This document shows, piece by piece, positions 42,311 through 50,522 of a stretch of DNA of 59,813 nucleotides. Within the stretch, counting starts at the first letter, position 1. Each line of letters begins with the position of its first letter. Where the stretch lies: assembly GCA_002450335.1 (NCBI GenBank), contig DJZB01000022.1, positions 113,857-173,669 of the forward strand. The letters are read 5' to 3'. Origin of the DNA: Rhodobiaceae bacterium UBA6963 (GTDB lineage: Bacteria; Pseudomonadota; Alphaproteobacteria; RS24). The notes under the pieces are model-generated. The model ran no database searches and was not told where the DNA came from. It saw only the letters and a program-made list of their open reading frames with translations. A program made the position numbers and the translations under genes.

Positions 42311-44121
42311 GATTGACCCTCTTCAAATGAAATACCTGAAAGGCTCAGGGTTAATTGCAATACCGCGATGGTGTCGCAGCCCATAAAAATATTTCCGTTA
42401 ATTGCGTCTGACTCATATTTTCCTGCCAGCCACACATGCGCGCACCCGGCTTCAGCGAGGCCTTGTGCAAGGGTATCCGCATGTTCTTCATAAGCGGCAT
42501 CTGTGCCGCAAATAGCTGCGACAGAAAACCCGCTGGCGGTAAAGTCATCCATAATTTTAGTAAGGTCACTTCCACCACAGCCAAGATGGCTTTCAATCCC
42601 TCCGGCTGCAAAAAGGTTCGTGGCAAAATTAGATCTGGCAGTGAATTCTGCAGTTTCCCCAAGCACAGCCAAATAAATTTTGGGCTTAAGGGGTTCGGCG
42701 GCAAAACGTAATTGTTCAAATGCTGCCGCAGGTCGCGTTTCTTGAAGAGTGCCACTTCCATAAACTGGACGGGGCTTAAGTAAGGCTTCATCCAGATTGG
42801 CAAAATCTCCGGCACCCAAGACAGGCATTTTACGTTTTGCTACATCCTTATTTTCAGTAACGCGATTATCTTCAATCCGCGAGGTGACAATACGCATGCC
42901 TTCCAGTGAGGCAATGCCGCCCGCTTTTTCGATGTCTTGGAAAAGTGACCAGCTATCAGAGGCGAGCGCTTCAGAAAGCGACTCGACATACCAAGAGCCA
43001 CCGGCGGGGTCCATAACTTGGCCGATATGGCTTTCTTCTTGCAAAATCACCTGCGTATTTCTTGCAACACGCCGAGTTAAGAGATTATCACTTTCGGCAA
43101 TTGATGTGCATGGCAAAGCGGTCACTACATCTGCCCCTCCAATACCTGCGGCAAGCGTAGACATTGTCGCTCGCAGCATGTTGACCCATGGGTCAGCGAG
43201 TGAGAAGTATCTTTCCGATCCTTCGGCATGAATAAACGGTGGTATCATTTTATCTTGCTGAAGTGCGGCGCAAATATTCCCCCAGAGAAGACGCAAGGCG
43301 CGCAGCTTTGCAATGGAACCAAAAAAATCAGTGTCAGAACTCACTGTCAAAGTCAGACGAGTGAGTATGTCCACAATATCAAACCCTGATTGCTCGAGAT
43401 AACGCATATAATGAGTGGCGGTAGCGATAATGGCGGCAAGCTCGGTTATCGCATCTGCTCCTGCATTATGATAAGGTACGCCGCTGGCAGTCATCAGGCG
43501 AATATTTTTTGATGATTGGGTTTGTGAAATAAGCCCCGCCATGCCGGTGAAAATTGTGCTGATATCATCATCAATTTTTAAGCCGGATGCTGCGGCATAA
43601 CCCAGCGGGTCGAGATCAAGATAGATGGCAGTTTCTTCATCTGCCTTACTTATGAGATGTGTCGCCAGATTAACAGCATTCTCATCAGCGCGCAAAAATG
43701 CCGGCGCAATATTCAGATTTACACCTTGAAGTAATTTATCAATATGTGCAGGAGTAACGTCAGCAAAACGACACTCCAGAAGCAACGCACTTACACCGCC
43801 TTCCAAGTCAGTGAGAACATCTTCATTGTCATTACCTTTTCGCCCCGGAGTGAATCGTGAGGCGATGTGCCAAGGCAGGAATGAGTTTGAAAGTGATTGG
43901 CTCCCACGCAAGAATGGGGCTTGGCCCGGCAGGCCATGAGCAGATTCAGGTAACTTGACCGTCTCATTTGTATAAAGAGGTTCACGGCTCAATCCATTAT
44001 GGCGACTTTGTAATGACTCATAGGCCGCCCCCCGAAGAGCCTTCTCAACGGCGTCTAACCAATCTTTTTTATCAGCGTCCGGGAAATCATTCCCAAGTGA
44101 TAAGTTTGTTTCTTGCGTCAT
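42307..44121 (-). CDS. mutA: Methylmalonyl-CoA mutase, small subunit
   Basis: This is the non-catalytic partner of the heterodimeric mutase. The 604-residue protein resembles the large subunit across the barrel (for example NTQVILQEESHIGQVMDPAGGSWYVE). Its C-terminal flavodoxin-like domain, however, lacks the DxHxxG cobalamin-ligand motif (NLFAAGGIESHLGCGGSD at the corresponding place), as expected for MutA. It precedes scpA on the minus strand with a 4-bp overlap. The upstream region 44122-44347, divergent to the ABC-F gene, holds a short dyad but no cobalamin riboswitch that I can see. Confidence 0.94.
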   Translation of the reverse strand: MTQETNLSLGNDFPDADKKDWLDAVEKALRGAAYESLQSRHNGLSREPLYTNETVKLPESAHGLPGQAPFLRGSQSLSNSFLPWHIASRFTPGRKGNDNEDVLTDLEGGVSALLLECRFADVTPAHIDKLLQGVNLNIAPAFLRADENAVNLATHLISKADEETAIYLDLDPLGYAAASGLKIDDDISTIFTGMAGLISQTQSSKNIRLMTASGVPYHNAGADAITELAAIIATATHYMRYLEQSGFDIVDILTRLTLTVSSDTDFFGSIAKLRALRLLWGNICAALQQDKMIPPFIHAEGSERYFSLADPWVNMLRATMSTLAAGIGGADVVTALPCTSIAESDNLLTRRVARNTQVILQEESHIGQVMDPAGGSWYVESLSEALASDSWSLFQDIEKAGGIASLEGMRIVTSRIEDNRVTENKDVAKRKMPVLGAGDFANLDEALLKPRPVYGSGTLQETRPAAAFEQLRFAAEPLKPKIYLAVLGETAEFTARSNFATNLFAAGGIESHLGCGGSDLTKIMDDFTASGFSVAAICGTDAAYEEHADTLAQGLAEAGCAHVWLAGKYESDAINGNIFMGCDTIAVLQLTLSLSGISFEEGQS

Positions 44122-44146
44122 GAATGGAGACTCAGATTTTTCTATA

Positions 44147-44161
44147 ATGTGTTAGGCACAT
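44147..44161. promoter_or_regulatory. Short dyad ATGTG-TTAGG-CACAT upstream of the mutase genes
   Basis: A 5-bp perfect inverted repeat with a 5-nt centre sits 26 bp before the mutA start in the 226-bp divergent region. It may be an operator for the propionate-related mutase operon. The arms are short, so chance is a real alternative. The rest of the region contains a TATAAT (44269-44274) facing the ABC-F gene without a matching -35, and a GGATGGATT/GGATGGACC near-repeat (44275-44292). Confidence 0.25.
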
Positions 44162-44347
44162 AACATTTACAGTGAATAATTTCAAATTTTGAGAGCTAAC
44201 ACAATCATTAGACAACTTAATAAACTCCTATTTATTTTACGGCGCGAAAACATATTGAATGCACTGGATATAATGGATGGATTGGATGGACCGGCAGGAC
44301 GTGATAAGAAGCCCTTTCATAATTTCGAGTATAAATGAGAAATCGTG

Positions 44348-46186
44348 ATGTCCAGCCCGCCTATTTTATATCTTCAAGATGTAGATCTGACTTTTGGTGT
44401 GACGCCGCTTCTTGAAGGAGCGGACCTGTCTATTGCGCCGGGAGAAAGGCTTTGTGTTGTCGGAAGAAATGGTTCAGGCAAATCGACGCTTCTTAAAATT
44501 GCCGCCGGAATGGTTGAGCCCGATAGTGGGGAAAGGTTTGTTCAACCCGGAATTATGGTCAGTTACCTCGACCAGGACCCGACATTCAAAGGGTCCTCAA
44601 CTATTGGTGATTATGTTCTTGCTGAACTGATGGATAATGAAGACAAACAACGGGCTTATCAATTAATGGCTGATTTGCGTTTGTCTCCCGAGCAGGGGCT
44701 TGAAAATCTTTCTGGAGGTGAAAGGCGACGCGTGGCGCTGGCGAAAGTCATGGCACCTGATCCTGATATTCTTTTGCTTGATGAGCCGACCAACCATTTG
44801 GATTTGCCGGCGATTGAATGGTTGGAAAATGCACTAAAATCTTTGCGGTCTGCGCTGGTTCTTATTAGTCATGACAGAAGGTTTTTAAGCAATATGTCCC
44901 GGTCAACTTTGTGGCTGGATAGAGGAAAGACAAGTTTGCTTAAAAAAGGTTTTCATCATTTTGAAGATTGGCGGGATCAGGAGATTGAGCTTGAGATGAC
45001 AAGAGTTGAAAAACTCGACAGGAAAATTGAACGCGAAGAGCATTGGGTGCGCTATGGTGTTTCCGGGCGGCGCAAACGAAATGTGAAGCGGCTCGCTGAT
45101 TTGGCATCTCTAAAAAAACAACGTCGCGATCATCAAGGCCCTACGGGGAATGTAAAGGCACAAGTCAACGAAGCAAATATGTCAGGAAAGCTTGTGGTCA
45201 AAGCTGATAAGATTGTCAAAAGTTTCGGGGATAAAAAAATTGTCGCCCAGTTTTCAACTCAAATTAAGCGTGGCGACAGAGTTGGGCTTGTCGGGGCAAA
45301 TGGGGCAGGTAAGACCACAATGCTGAATATGCTAATCGGTGAATTGGAACCGGATGATGGTAATGTGCGTCTTGGCAAGAACCTTCAAATGCTTGTCCTG
45401 GATCAAGCACGCGCAGGTATAAAGCGTGATTGGACAATTAAAGACGCCTTGACGGACGGGGCAGGTGATTATGTTACTATCGGTGAAGATAAAATGCATG
45501 TCATTGGGTATATGAAGGATTTTCTGTTTCATCCTTCGCAAATGCGAACACCTGCCAATGTATTATCGGGCGGGGAGTTGGCGCGCCTCTTGCTGGCGCG
45601 TGGATTACGGCATCCATCTAATGTGTTAATTATGGATGAGCCAACCAATGATCTTGATTTGGAGACACTGGATTTACTTCAAGAACTGATTGCAGATTAT
45701 CAAGGTACAGTCATTCTAGTCAGCCACGATAGAGATTTTCTCGATCGCACAGTGACCTCTGTTATTAACTCGGAAGGTGAGGGACAATGGATAGAATATG
45801 CCGGCGGGTATAGTGATATGTTGTCACAACGTGAAACCGGGTCAGAGACATCTGATAAAGATGTATCTAAATTGCCGGATTCTAAAAATCACGAAAAACC
45901 CGCAATAAGCCCGGCACCATCACTTAATCCGCCAACGCGCAAAACTGTCACCAAATTAAGCTACAAACAAAAATATGCTCTGGAGCAATTGCCTCGTGAA
46001 ATGAGCGAACTTGAAACTGTTATTGCAGATAGCAAAAAGCTTTTATCTGACAGTTCGCTTTTCACGAAAGACCCTGAACTATTCAACAAAACGGCTGCGT
46101 TGCTTGATAAGTCTGAAACACGCCTGTCAGAAGCGGAGGCGGAATGGTTGGAGCTTGAAATACTGCGCGAAGAGTTTGAAGGATAA
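44348..46186 (+). CDS. uup: ABC-F family ATPase (Uup-like)
   Basis: ABC-F proteins are soluble twin-ABC ATPases that act on ribosomes or, for Uup, on DNA and ribosome rescue. The 612-residue protein has two ABC cassettes: Walker A GRNGSGKSTL and GANGAGKTTM, signatures LSGGERRRVAL and LSGGELARLLL, and Walker B boxes ILLLDEPTNHLDL and VLIMDEPTNDLDL. The inter-domain P-site linker (about residues 200-285) is basic and helical, and the C-terminal coiled-coil domain (about 535-610) is typical of Uup. No transmembrane segment is present. The start may be GTG 44345 or, more likely, ATG 44348. Resistance-type ABC-F function is not suggested. Confidence 0.93.
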   Translation: MSSPPILYLQDVDLTFGVTPLLEGADLSIAPGERLCVVGRNGSGKSTLLKIAAGMVEPDSGERFVQPGIMVSYLDQDPTFKGSSTIGDYVLAELMDNEDKQRAYQLMADLRLSPEQGLENLSGGERRRVALAKVMAPDPDILLLDEPTNHLDLPAIEWLENALKSLRSALVLISHDRRFLSNMSRSTLWLDRGKTSLLKKGFHHFEDWRDQEIELEMTRVEKLDRKIEREEHWVRYGVSGRRKRNVKRLADLASLKKQRRDHQGPTGNVKAQVNEANMSGKLVVKADKIVKSFGDKKIVAQFSTQIKRGDRVGLVGANGAGKTTMLNMLIGELEPDDGNVRLGKNLQMLVLDQARAGIKRDWTIKDALTDGAGDYVTIGEDKMHVIGYMKDFLFHPSQMRTPANVLSGGELARLLLARGLRHPSNVLIMDEPTNDLDLETLDLLQELIADYQGTVILVSHDRDFLDRTVTSVINSEGEGQWIEYAGGYSDMLSQRETGSETSDKDVSKLPDSKNHEKPAISPAPSLNPPTRKTVTKLSYKQKYALEQLPREMSELETVIADSKKLLSDSSLFTKDPELFNKTAALLDKSETRLSEAEAEWLELEILREEFEG

Positions 46187-46259
46187 AATTTTCTTGCCGA
46201 GGAATTCGGCGCATGTTAACTCGTGACCAGTTTAAAAATGTACAGATTTGGTGCGCGTT

Positions 46260-46340
46260 ATGTTTTCTATTTTGCCGATTGTTATCTTTATTGCCGTCAT
46301 CATTCTACTGAACATTACTCAGTTCGGTAGCATTGATTAG
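46260..46340 (+). CDS. Probable 26-residue single-span membrane microprotein
   Basis: A short frame encodes MFSILPIVIFIAVIILLNIT then QFGSID: a hydrophobic helix of about 18 residues with a small polar tail. The frame is open back to 46236 with no other ATG, and GTG 46251 is an alternative start. The ribosome site is weak. It lies in the 163-bp gap between the ABC-F gene and the convergent DUF2842 gene. Composition and the sharp hydrophobic-polar boundary suggest a genuine protein, but chance cannot be excluded. A competing 32-codon frame at 46213-46311 looks less protein-like. Confidence 0.42.
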   Translation: MFSILPIVIFIAVIILLNITQFGSID

Positions 46341-46349
46341 TAAAATATT

Positions 46350-46583
46350 TTAGACGGCTTCTTTGTCAGTCTTTTTTTCAGGTTTCTGCATCCACCAGAT
46401 GATAAGCCCCGCCGGAAATGTCCAAGCCAGTCCGGTTATCAAATAAAATATAAACTCAACAAAGCCGTTAGCAGGCATCCATCCGCTGACAGCGATTGTC
46501 ATGACAATCATGGCATAAAAGAACAGCACGATAAGCAACAGCAACATGCCGATAAATTTTCTAAGGCGGACAGGTAATCTCAT
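46350..46583 (-). CDS. DUF2842 family small membrane protein
   Basis: This 77-residue protein of unknown function has two transmembrane segments (about residues 10-33 and 43-65) and the family core MRLPVRLRKFIGMLLLLI followed by VSGWMPANGFVEFIFYLITGLAWTFPAGLIIWWM. DUF2842 occurs in alphaproteobacteria near the heme A synthase gene, as here, where ctaA starts 127 bp away on the other strand. ATG 46583 is chosen for its GGAG ribosome site; an upstream ATG at 46628 would add 15 unsupported residues. A link to cytochrome oxidase biogenesis is inference from context. Confidence 0.88.
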   Translation of the reverse strand: MRLPVRLRKFIGMLLLLIVLFFYAMIVMTIAVSGWMPANGFVEFIFYLITGLAWTFPAGLIIWWMQKPEKKTDKEAV

Positions 46584-46710
46584 ATCAATCTCCTGCAACT
46601 GATATAGCAGACAGTTGAGGTTTGACAATTCATCACCTCATGCTGAGCTTGGTTAATTTGTCGCAAGTCTTCATCTTGCCCTGATATAAGCACAGGTTTA
46701 AATCCGTATC

Positions 46711-47769
46711 ATGGATGTTATGTATTCAAAAAATTATGTAACGCGAGAGGATCGACACGTCGGTATCTGGCTCCTCAGCGTTGCCGCACTGATAATTCTT
46801 ATGGTTTTAGTGGGTGGGCTTACTCGACTGACGGACTCTGGGTTGTCCATCACTGAGTGGAGGCCTGTGACAGGCGCTTTGCCGCCTTTATCGCTGGCAG
46901 ACTGGATGTCTGAATTTGATAAATACAAAGCCATCCCAGAATATCAGCTAATCAATAAAGACTTCAGTCTCGAAGAATTTAAATATATTTATTGGTGGGA
47001 GTGGGGACATCGTCAACTTGGCCGTGTTATTGGTCTCGTTTTCTTTTTTCCTTTTATGTTTTTTCTTCTGCGAGGATTTATAGCCAAACAAAATATTTTA
47101 CCCCTGACAGGCATTTTTTTTCTGGGTGGTCTTCAAGGTTTCATGGGTTGGTATATGGTGCAAAGTGGTTTGACAGACCGCGTAGATGTCAGTCAGTACC
47201 GCCTTGCCATGCATTTGGGATTGGCGCTTATCATTTTTTGTTTGGTTTTTTGGCAAGCTTTACGTTTGTTGCAACCCGCACAATTTATCGCACGAACCTC
47301 AAAACAAATTTATTTTGGATATTTCCTGATTTTTATGGTTTTCATGCAGTCCTTGCTTGGCGCTTTGGTTGCGGGGCTGAATGCAGGGAAAACCTACACA
47401 GATTGGCCTTATATGGATGGTGACCTTATTCCGTCCGGTTTGGTAGAAATGCAACCAACTATGAATAATTTTTTTGAAAACCATCTAACGGTTCAATTTG
47501 ATCACCGCATCGGTGCCTATCTGCTGTTAATTTTAGTTATCCTGCATTTTTGGTCGCAGTTTAAGCATAATGCACCGACCCGCCTGACAGCCGGGTTATT
47601 GTTGCTTGGGGTGGTCGGACAGGCGGTGCTCGGGATTATCACCTTAATGCAAGCCGTTCCGGTGCATTTGGGTGCGCTTCATCAGTTAGGGGCTGTTTTT
47701 GTGTTAGCTCTCACTGTTTTTCATGTGTACAAGTTGCGGCATACACCAAACTCATATCAAACTGTTTAA
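46711..47769 (+). CDS. ctaA: Heme A synthase (Cox15/CtaA)
   Basis: CtaA oxidises the C8 methyl group of heme O to give heme A for aa3-type cytochrome oxidase. The 352-residue integral membrane protein has about eight membrane helices and the four conserved heme-ligand-type histidines in WWEWGHRQLGRVIG, LAMHLGLAL, FDHRIGAYLL and HLGALHQLGAVF. The N-terminal GGLTRLTDSGLSITEWRPVTGALPPL is diagnostic for the Cox15 class. Start at ATG 46711 or 46720. It implies aerobic respiration with an A-type terminal oxidase. The cox genes are outside the window. Confidence 0.95.
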   Translation: MDVMYSKNYVTREDRHVGIWLLSVAALIILMVLVGGLTRLTDSGLSITEWRPVTGALPPLSLADWMSEFDKYKAIPEYQLINKDFSLEEFKYIYWWEWGHRQLGRVIGLVFFFPFMFFLLRGFIAKQNILPLTGIFFLGGLQGFMGWYMVQSGLTDRVDVSQYRLAMHLGLALIIFCLVFWQALRLLQPAQFIARTSKQIYFGYFLIFMVFMQSLLGALVAGLNAGKTYTDWPYMDGDLIPSGLVEMQPTMNNFFENHLTVQFDHRIGAYLLLILVILHFWSQFKHNAPTRLTAGLLLLGVVGQAVLGIITLMQAVPVHLGALHQLGAVFVLALTVFHVYKLRHTPNSYQTV

Positions 47770-47788
47770 AGCCAATAGCTTAGGTATG

Positions 47789-47802
47789 GGTAATATATTA
47801 CC
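47789..47802. repeat. Perfect 14-bp palindrome GGTAATATATTACC after ctaA
   Basis: This palindrome begins 20 bp beyond the ctaA stop and ends 48 bp before the rplM -35 box. As RNA it can form a 5-bp stem with a TATA loop followed by TTCTT, so it may be a weak terminator for ctaA. As DNA it could be an operator. Confidence 0.4.
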
Positions 47803-47849
47803 TTCTTAATAAACATTTGATAAACAGTGTAAATTTGACATTTGATGTG

Positions 47850-47878
47850 TTGACAACAATGGCATGACCGCTTACAAA
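47850..47878 (+). promoter_or_regulatory. Probable rplM-rpsI promoter
   Basis: TTGACA (47850-47855) and TACAAA (47873-47878) are separated by 17 bp. The start of transcription would fall about 35 bp before the rplM ATG. A second TTGACA (47835-47840) lacks a good -10. Confidence 0.6.
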
Positions 47879-47920
47879 CTCTGAAAATTTGTTTCGATCA
47901 AATTCATTGGATTTTAACTT

Positions 47921-48397
47921 ATGAAAACTTATTCTGCAAAACCTGCTGATATTGAAAAGAAATGGGTGCTGATTGATGCCGAGAACTTGGTTGTCGGTCG
48001 TTTGGCTTCCATTATTGCTATGCGTTTAAGAGGTAAACATTTGCCGACTTTCACGCCTCATATGGATTGTGGCGATAACATTATTGTTGTCAATGCAGAC
48101 AAGGTAAAGTTCACCGGCAATAAAACCGGCGACAAGATTTACTACCGCCACACCGGTTATCCGGGCGGTATTAAGGAAACAACACCTGAAAAGATTCTTG
48201 AGGGCAAATTTCCTGAAAGAGTTTTGGAATTGGCTGTTAAAAGAATGATGCCCGGTGGTCCGTTGACACGTCAGCAACTCACTAATTTACGAATTTATCA
48301 GGGGTCAGAGCATCCGCATGAGGCGCAAAACCCCGAAATTCTGGATGTATTATCCATGAATAATAAAAACCTTCCAAGAAATCTGAGGTCGTCATAA
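47921..48397 (+). CDS. rplM: 50S ribosomal protein L13 (uL13)
   Basis: L13 is an early-assembly protein of the large ribosomal subunit. The 158-residue protein matches bacterial uL13 throughout: MKTYSAKPADIEKKWVLIDA at the start, GRLASIIAMRLRGKH, YYRHTGYPGGIKE and MMPGGPLTRQQLTNLRIYQG. It carries a longer C-terminal tail than the 142-residue E. coli protein, usual in alphaproteobacteria. The stop codon shares a base with the rpsI start (TAATG), the standard rplM-rpsI operon. Ribosome binding site is weak. Confidence 0.97.
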   Translation: MKTYSAKPADIEKKWVLIDAENLVVGRLASIIAMRLRGKHLPTFTPHMDCGDNIIVVNADKVKFTGNKTGDKIYYRHTGYPGGIKETTPEKILEGKFPERVLELAVKRMMPGGPLTRQQLTNLRIYQGSEHPHEAQNPEILDVLSMNNKNLPRNLRSS

Positions 48398-48906
48398 TGA
48401 GCGAAGAAACAACTCTCGAAAACCTTGATCAAGCTCTCAAAGGTGAGACAGCGTCTCAACCTTCTGATGATGTGGTTGAGGCAGCACCTTCAACACCTGC
48501 CGAACCCCAAATTGATGCTCAAGGTCGTTCCTATGCTACCGGTAAACGTAAAAATGCGATTGCACGTGTCTGGATCAAGCCTGGCGCAGGTCGTATCACT
48601 GTGAACGGCAAAGGTGAAGAAACCTACTTTGCACGTCCTGTGCTCCGAATGATTTTGCGTCAGCCTCTGGTTGCTGCGGGTCGTCCTGAGTCATATGATG
48701 TGATTGCTACAGTGAGTGGTGGTGGACTTTCTGGTCAGGCGGGTGCAGTGCGCCACGGTATCTCAAAAGCGCTTACCTATTATGAGCCTGAATTGCGTGG
48801 GGTGCTAAAATCAGGTGGCTTCCTGACGCGTGATAGTAGGGTTGTCGAGCGTAAGAAGTTTGGTCGCGCTAAAGCACGTAGAAGCTTCCAGTTCTCTAAA
48901 CGCTAG
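48397..48906 (+). CDS. rpsI: 30S ribosomal protein S9 (uS9)
   Basis: S9 is a small-subunit head protein whose C-terminal tail reaches the P-site tRNA. The 169-residue product has the core YATGKRKNAIARVWIKPGAG, the GGGLSGQAGAVRHGISKAL motif and the invariant C-terminal SKR. An N-terminal extension of about 45 acidic/Ala/Pro-rich residues, absent from E. coli S9, is common in alphaproteobacteria. A strong terminator follows at 48928. Confidence 0.97.
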   Translation: MSEETTLENLDQALKGETASQPSDDVVEAAPSTPAEPQIDAQGRSYATGKRKNAIARVWIKPGAGRITVNGKGEETYFARPVLRMILRQPLVAAGRPESYDVIATVSGGGLSGQAGAVRHGISKALTYYEPELRGVLKSGGFLTRDSRVVERKKFGRAKARRSFQFSKR

Positions 48907-48927
48907 TGAAATATACAAGACTCGTTT

Positions 48928-48955
48928 AAAAAGGAGCCTTGTGGCTCCTTTTTTT
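48928..48955 (+). terminator. Rho-independent terminator of rplM-rpsI
   Basis: GGAGCC (48933-48938), loop TTGT, GGCTCC (48943-48948), then seven T, with an A-tract before it that extends the stem. It is the clearest intrinsic terminator in the window. The fabZ start lies only 18 bp beyond it, so fabZ needs read-through or its own promoter. Confidence 0.93.
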
Positions 48956-48973
48956 ATAGGGTGAAATTTAATT

Positions 48974-49441
48974 ATGACTGATAAAGAAGAAAATAAATTG
49001 CGGGTTGAACGCGAGGAAATTTTAGAACTTCTGCCCCATCGTGGAACTTTCCAACTTATTGATGCATTAGAGAATTTAAATGGCGAAGATAGTTGCACAG
49101 GTATATTCAAAGTAGCTGAGGATGCGTTTTGGGTACCTGATCATTTTCCATCGCACCCTGTATTGCCGGGTGTTTTGATTATTGAAGCAATTGCTCAAAC
49201 AGCCGGAGCGCTTGTAGCCCACCACCGGAAAGATGAAATCAACGCCTCTGTAATTTATTTTTTGGGCATTGATAAGGTTAAATTCAGGAAACCTGTTTTT
49301 CCGGGTTCTGAGATTAAAATTGATGTGAACCTTGTCCATCGCAGGGGCGCAGTATGGAAATATAGTGGTGTCGCTAAGGTTGATGATGTTGTGTGTACAC
49401 AAGCCGAGGTGTCTGCCATGAATTATGAACCAAAAGAGTAA
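48974..49441 (+). CDS. fabZ: 3-hydroxyacyl-ACP dehydratase, FabZ-like
   Basis: FabZ dehydrates 3-hydroxyacyl-ACP in fatty acid elongation. The 155-residue hot-dog protein has the family signature PDHFPSHPVLPGVLIIEAIAQTAG with the catalytic histidine and glutamate, and LLPHRGTFQLID near the N-terminus in place of the usual LPHRYPFLLID. A serine replaces the glycine normally seen before the HP of HFPGHP. FabZ usually sits between lpxD and lpxA; this one lies between rpsI and argC and may be a second, specialised copy. Its start is 18 bp beyond a terminator. Confidence 0.88.
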   Translation: MTDKEENKLRVEREEILELLPHRGTFQLIDALENLNGEDSCTGIFKVAEDAFWVPDHFPSHPVLPGVLIIEAIAQTAGALVAHHRKDEINASVIYFLGIDKVKFRKPVFPGSEIKIDVNLVHRRGAVWKYSGVAKVDDVVCTQAEVSAMNYEPKE

Positions 49442-49456
49442 AAGTTAGATAAGCTG

Positions 49457-50500
49457 ATGAAACCCGCTGTAAATGTTGTAATAATTGGAGCTTCCGGATA
49501 TACCGGCGCCGATGCTATTCGGTTGCTGGCTGAGCACCCATTTGCCAATATTATGGCGCTCACAGCGCATCAGCACGCTGGAAAAAACTTATCCGACATT
49601 TACCCTCAATTCTCGCAGGTTTCGCCTCAGATTTTACAAACAACTGATGAGGTTGACTGGTCAAAGGTTGATGTTGCGATTTGTGGTTTGCCACATGGCA
49701 CCTCACAAAAGCTTATTGCCACTATTCCTGATAGTGTGAAAATCATCGACATGTCTGCAGACTTCAGGCTTAAAAATACAACGACCTATCAGGACTGGTA
49801 TGGTTTATCGCATGACTTTCCTGATTTATTATCTGAGGCAGTTTATGGCTTGAGTGAACATTATGCCGATGCCATCTCTTCGGCGCGTCTTGTGGCATGT
49901 CCGGGATGTTATCCAACTGCAGTTTTGACGGCTTTATTGCCTATCATTAAGACCGGTCAGGTAAGTTGTGAGGATTTGATAATTGATGCTAAGTCAGGTG
50001 TGACGGGTGCCGGACGGAGTTTAAAAGAAACTAATTTGTTTAGTGAGGTTGCTGAGGGGCTTGCACCTTATGGTATTGCGAGTCATCGCCACGCGCCTGA
50101 AATTGAGCAAGAACTTGGCTTCGCATCCGGCTTGGACAGTGTGACGATAAACTTCACACCACATCTGGTGCCAATGAACCGGGGTGAGTTAGTGACTATT
50201 TATGCAAAGACTAATGAGGCTAAGGCGAAAGATGTCAGAGCCACGTTGAATGCATTCTACGAAGATAAGCCTTTCGTTCGGATAGTTGGTGAGGACGAAA
50301 CTCCTGCGACGCGACATGTAAGAGGGTCAAATTATTGCCATGTTGGTGTTTATGATGACCGCGTACCCAATAGGGTTATATTGGTCGCTACGCTTGATAA
50401 TCTGGTTAAGGGATCCAGCGGACAGGCCATACAAAATATGAATTTGATGTGCGGATTTGAAGAAACAAGCGGTTTAACGCAATTGCCGCTTTACCCATGA
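49457..50500 (+). CDS. argC: N-acetyl-gamma-glutamyl-phosphate reductase
   Basis: ArgC reduces N-acetylglutamyl phosphate to the semialdehyde in arginine synthesis using NADPH. The 347-residue protein is the long (type 1) form: the nucleotide-binding GASGYTGADAIRLLAEHP, the catalytic cysteine in VACPGCYPTAV, the DAKSGVTGAGRS loop and HRHAPEIEQEL with the active-site histidine. Residue HVRGSNYCHVGVY matches the C-terminal dimer core. It follows fabZ by 15 bp. rpsI followed by argC is a frequent alphaproteobacterial neighbourhood. Confidence 0.96.
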   Translation: MKPAVNVVIIGASGYTGADAIRLLAEHPFANIMALTAHQHAGKNLSDIYPQFSQVSPQILQTTDEVDWSKVDVAICGLPHGTSQKLIATIPDSVKIIDMSADFRLKNTTTYQDWYGLSHDFPDLLSEAVYGLSEHYADAISSARLVACPGCYPTAVLTALLPIIKTGQVSCEDLIIDAKSGVTGAGRSLKETNLFSEVAEGLAPYGIASHRHAPEIEQELGFASGLDSVTINFTPHLVPMNRGELVTIYAKTNEAKAKDVRATLNAFYEDKPFVRIVGEDETPATRHVRGSNYCHVGVYDDRVPNRVILVATLDNLVKGSSGQAIQNMNLMCGFEETSGLTQLPLYP

Positions 50501-50522
50501 TTTAGAATTGGACACATGATCA

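Noticed and set aside
44122..44347. Possible cobalamin riboswitch before methylmalonyl-CoA mutase
   Set aside because: The region is AT-rich and lacks the GCCACUG B12-box; only a short dyad is seen.
46213..46311. 32-codon frame overlapping the candidate microprotein
   Set aside because: Its Cys/Leu/Phe-rich composition looks like an out-of-frame reading of the hydrophobic 46260 frame, which has a cleaner helix and polar tail.
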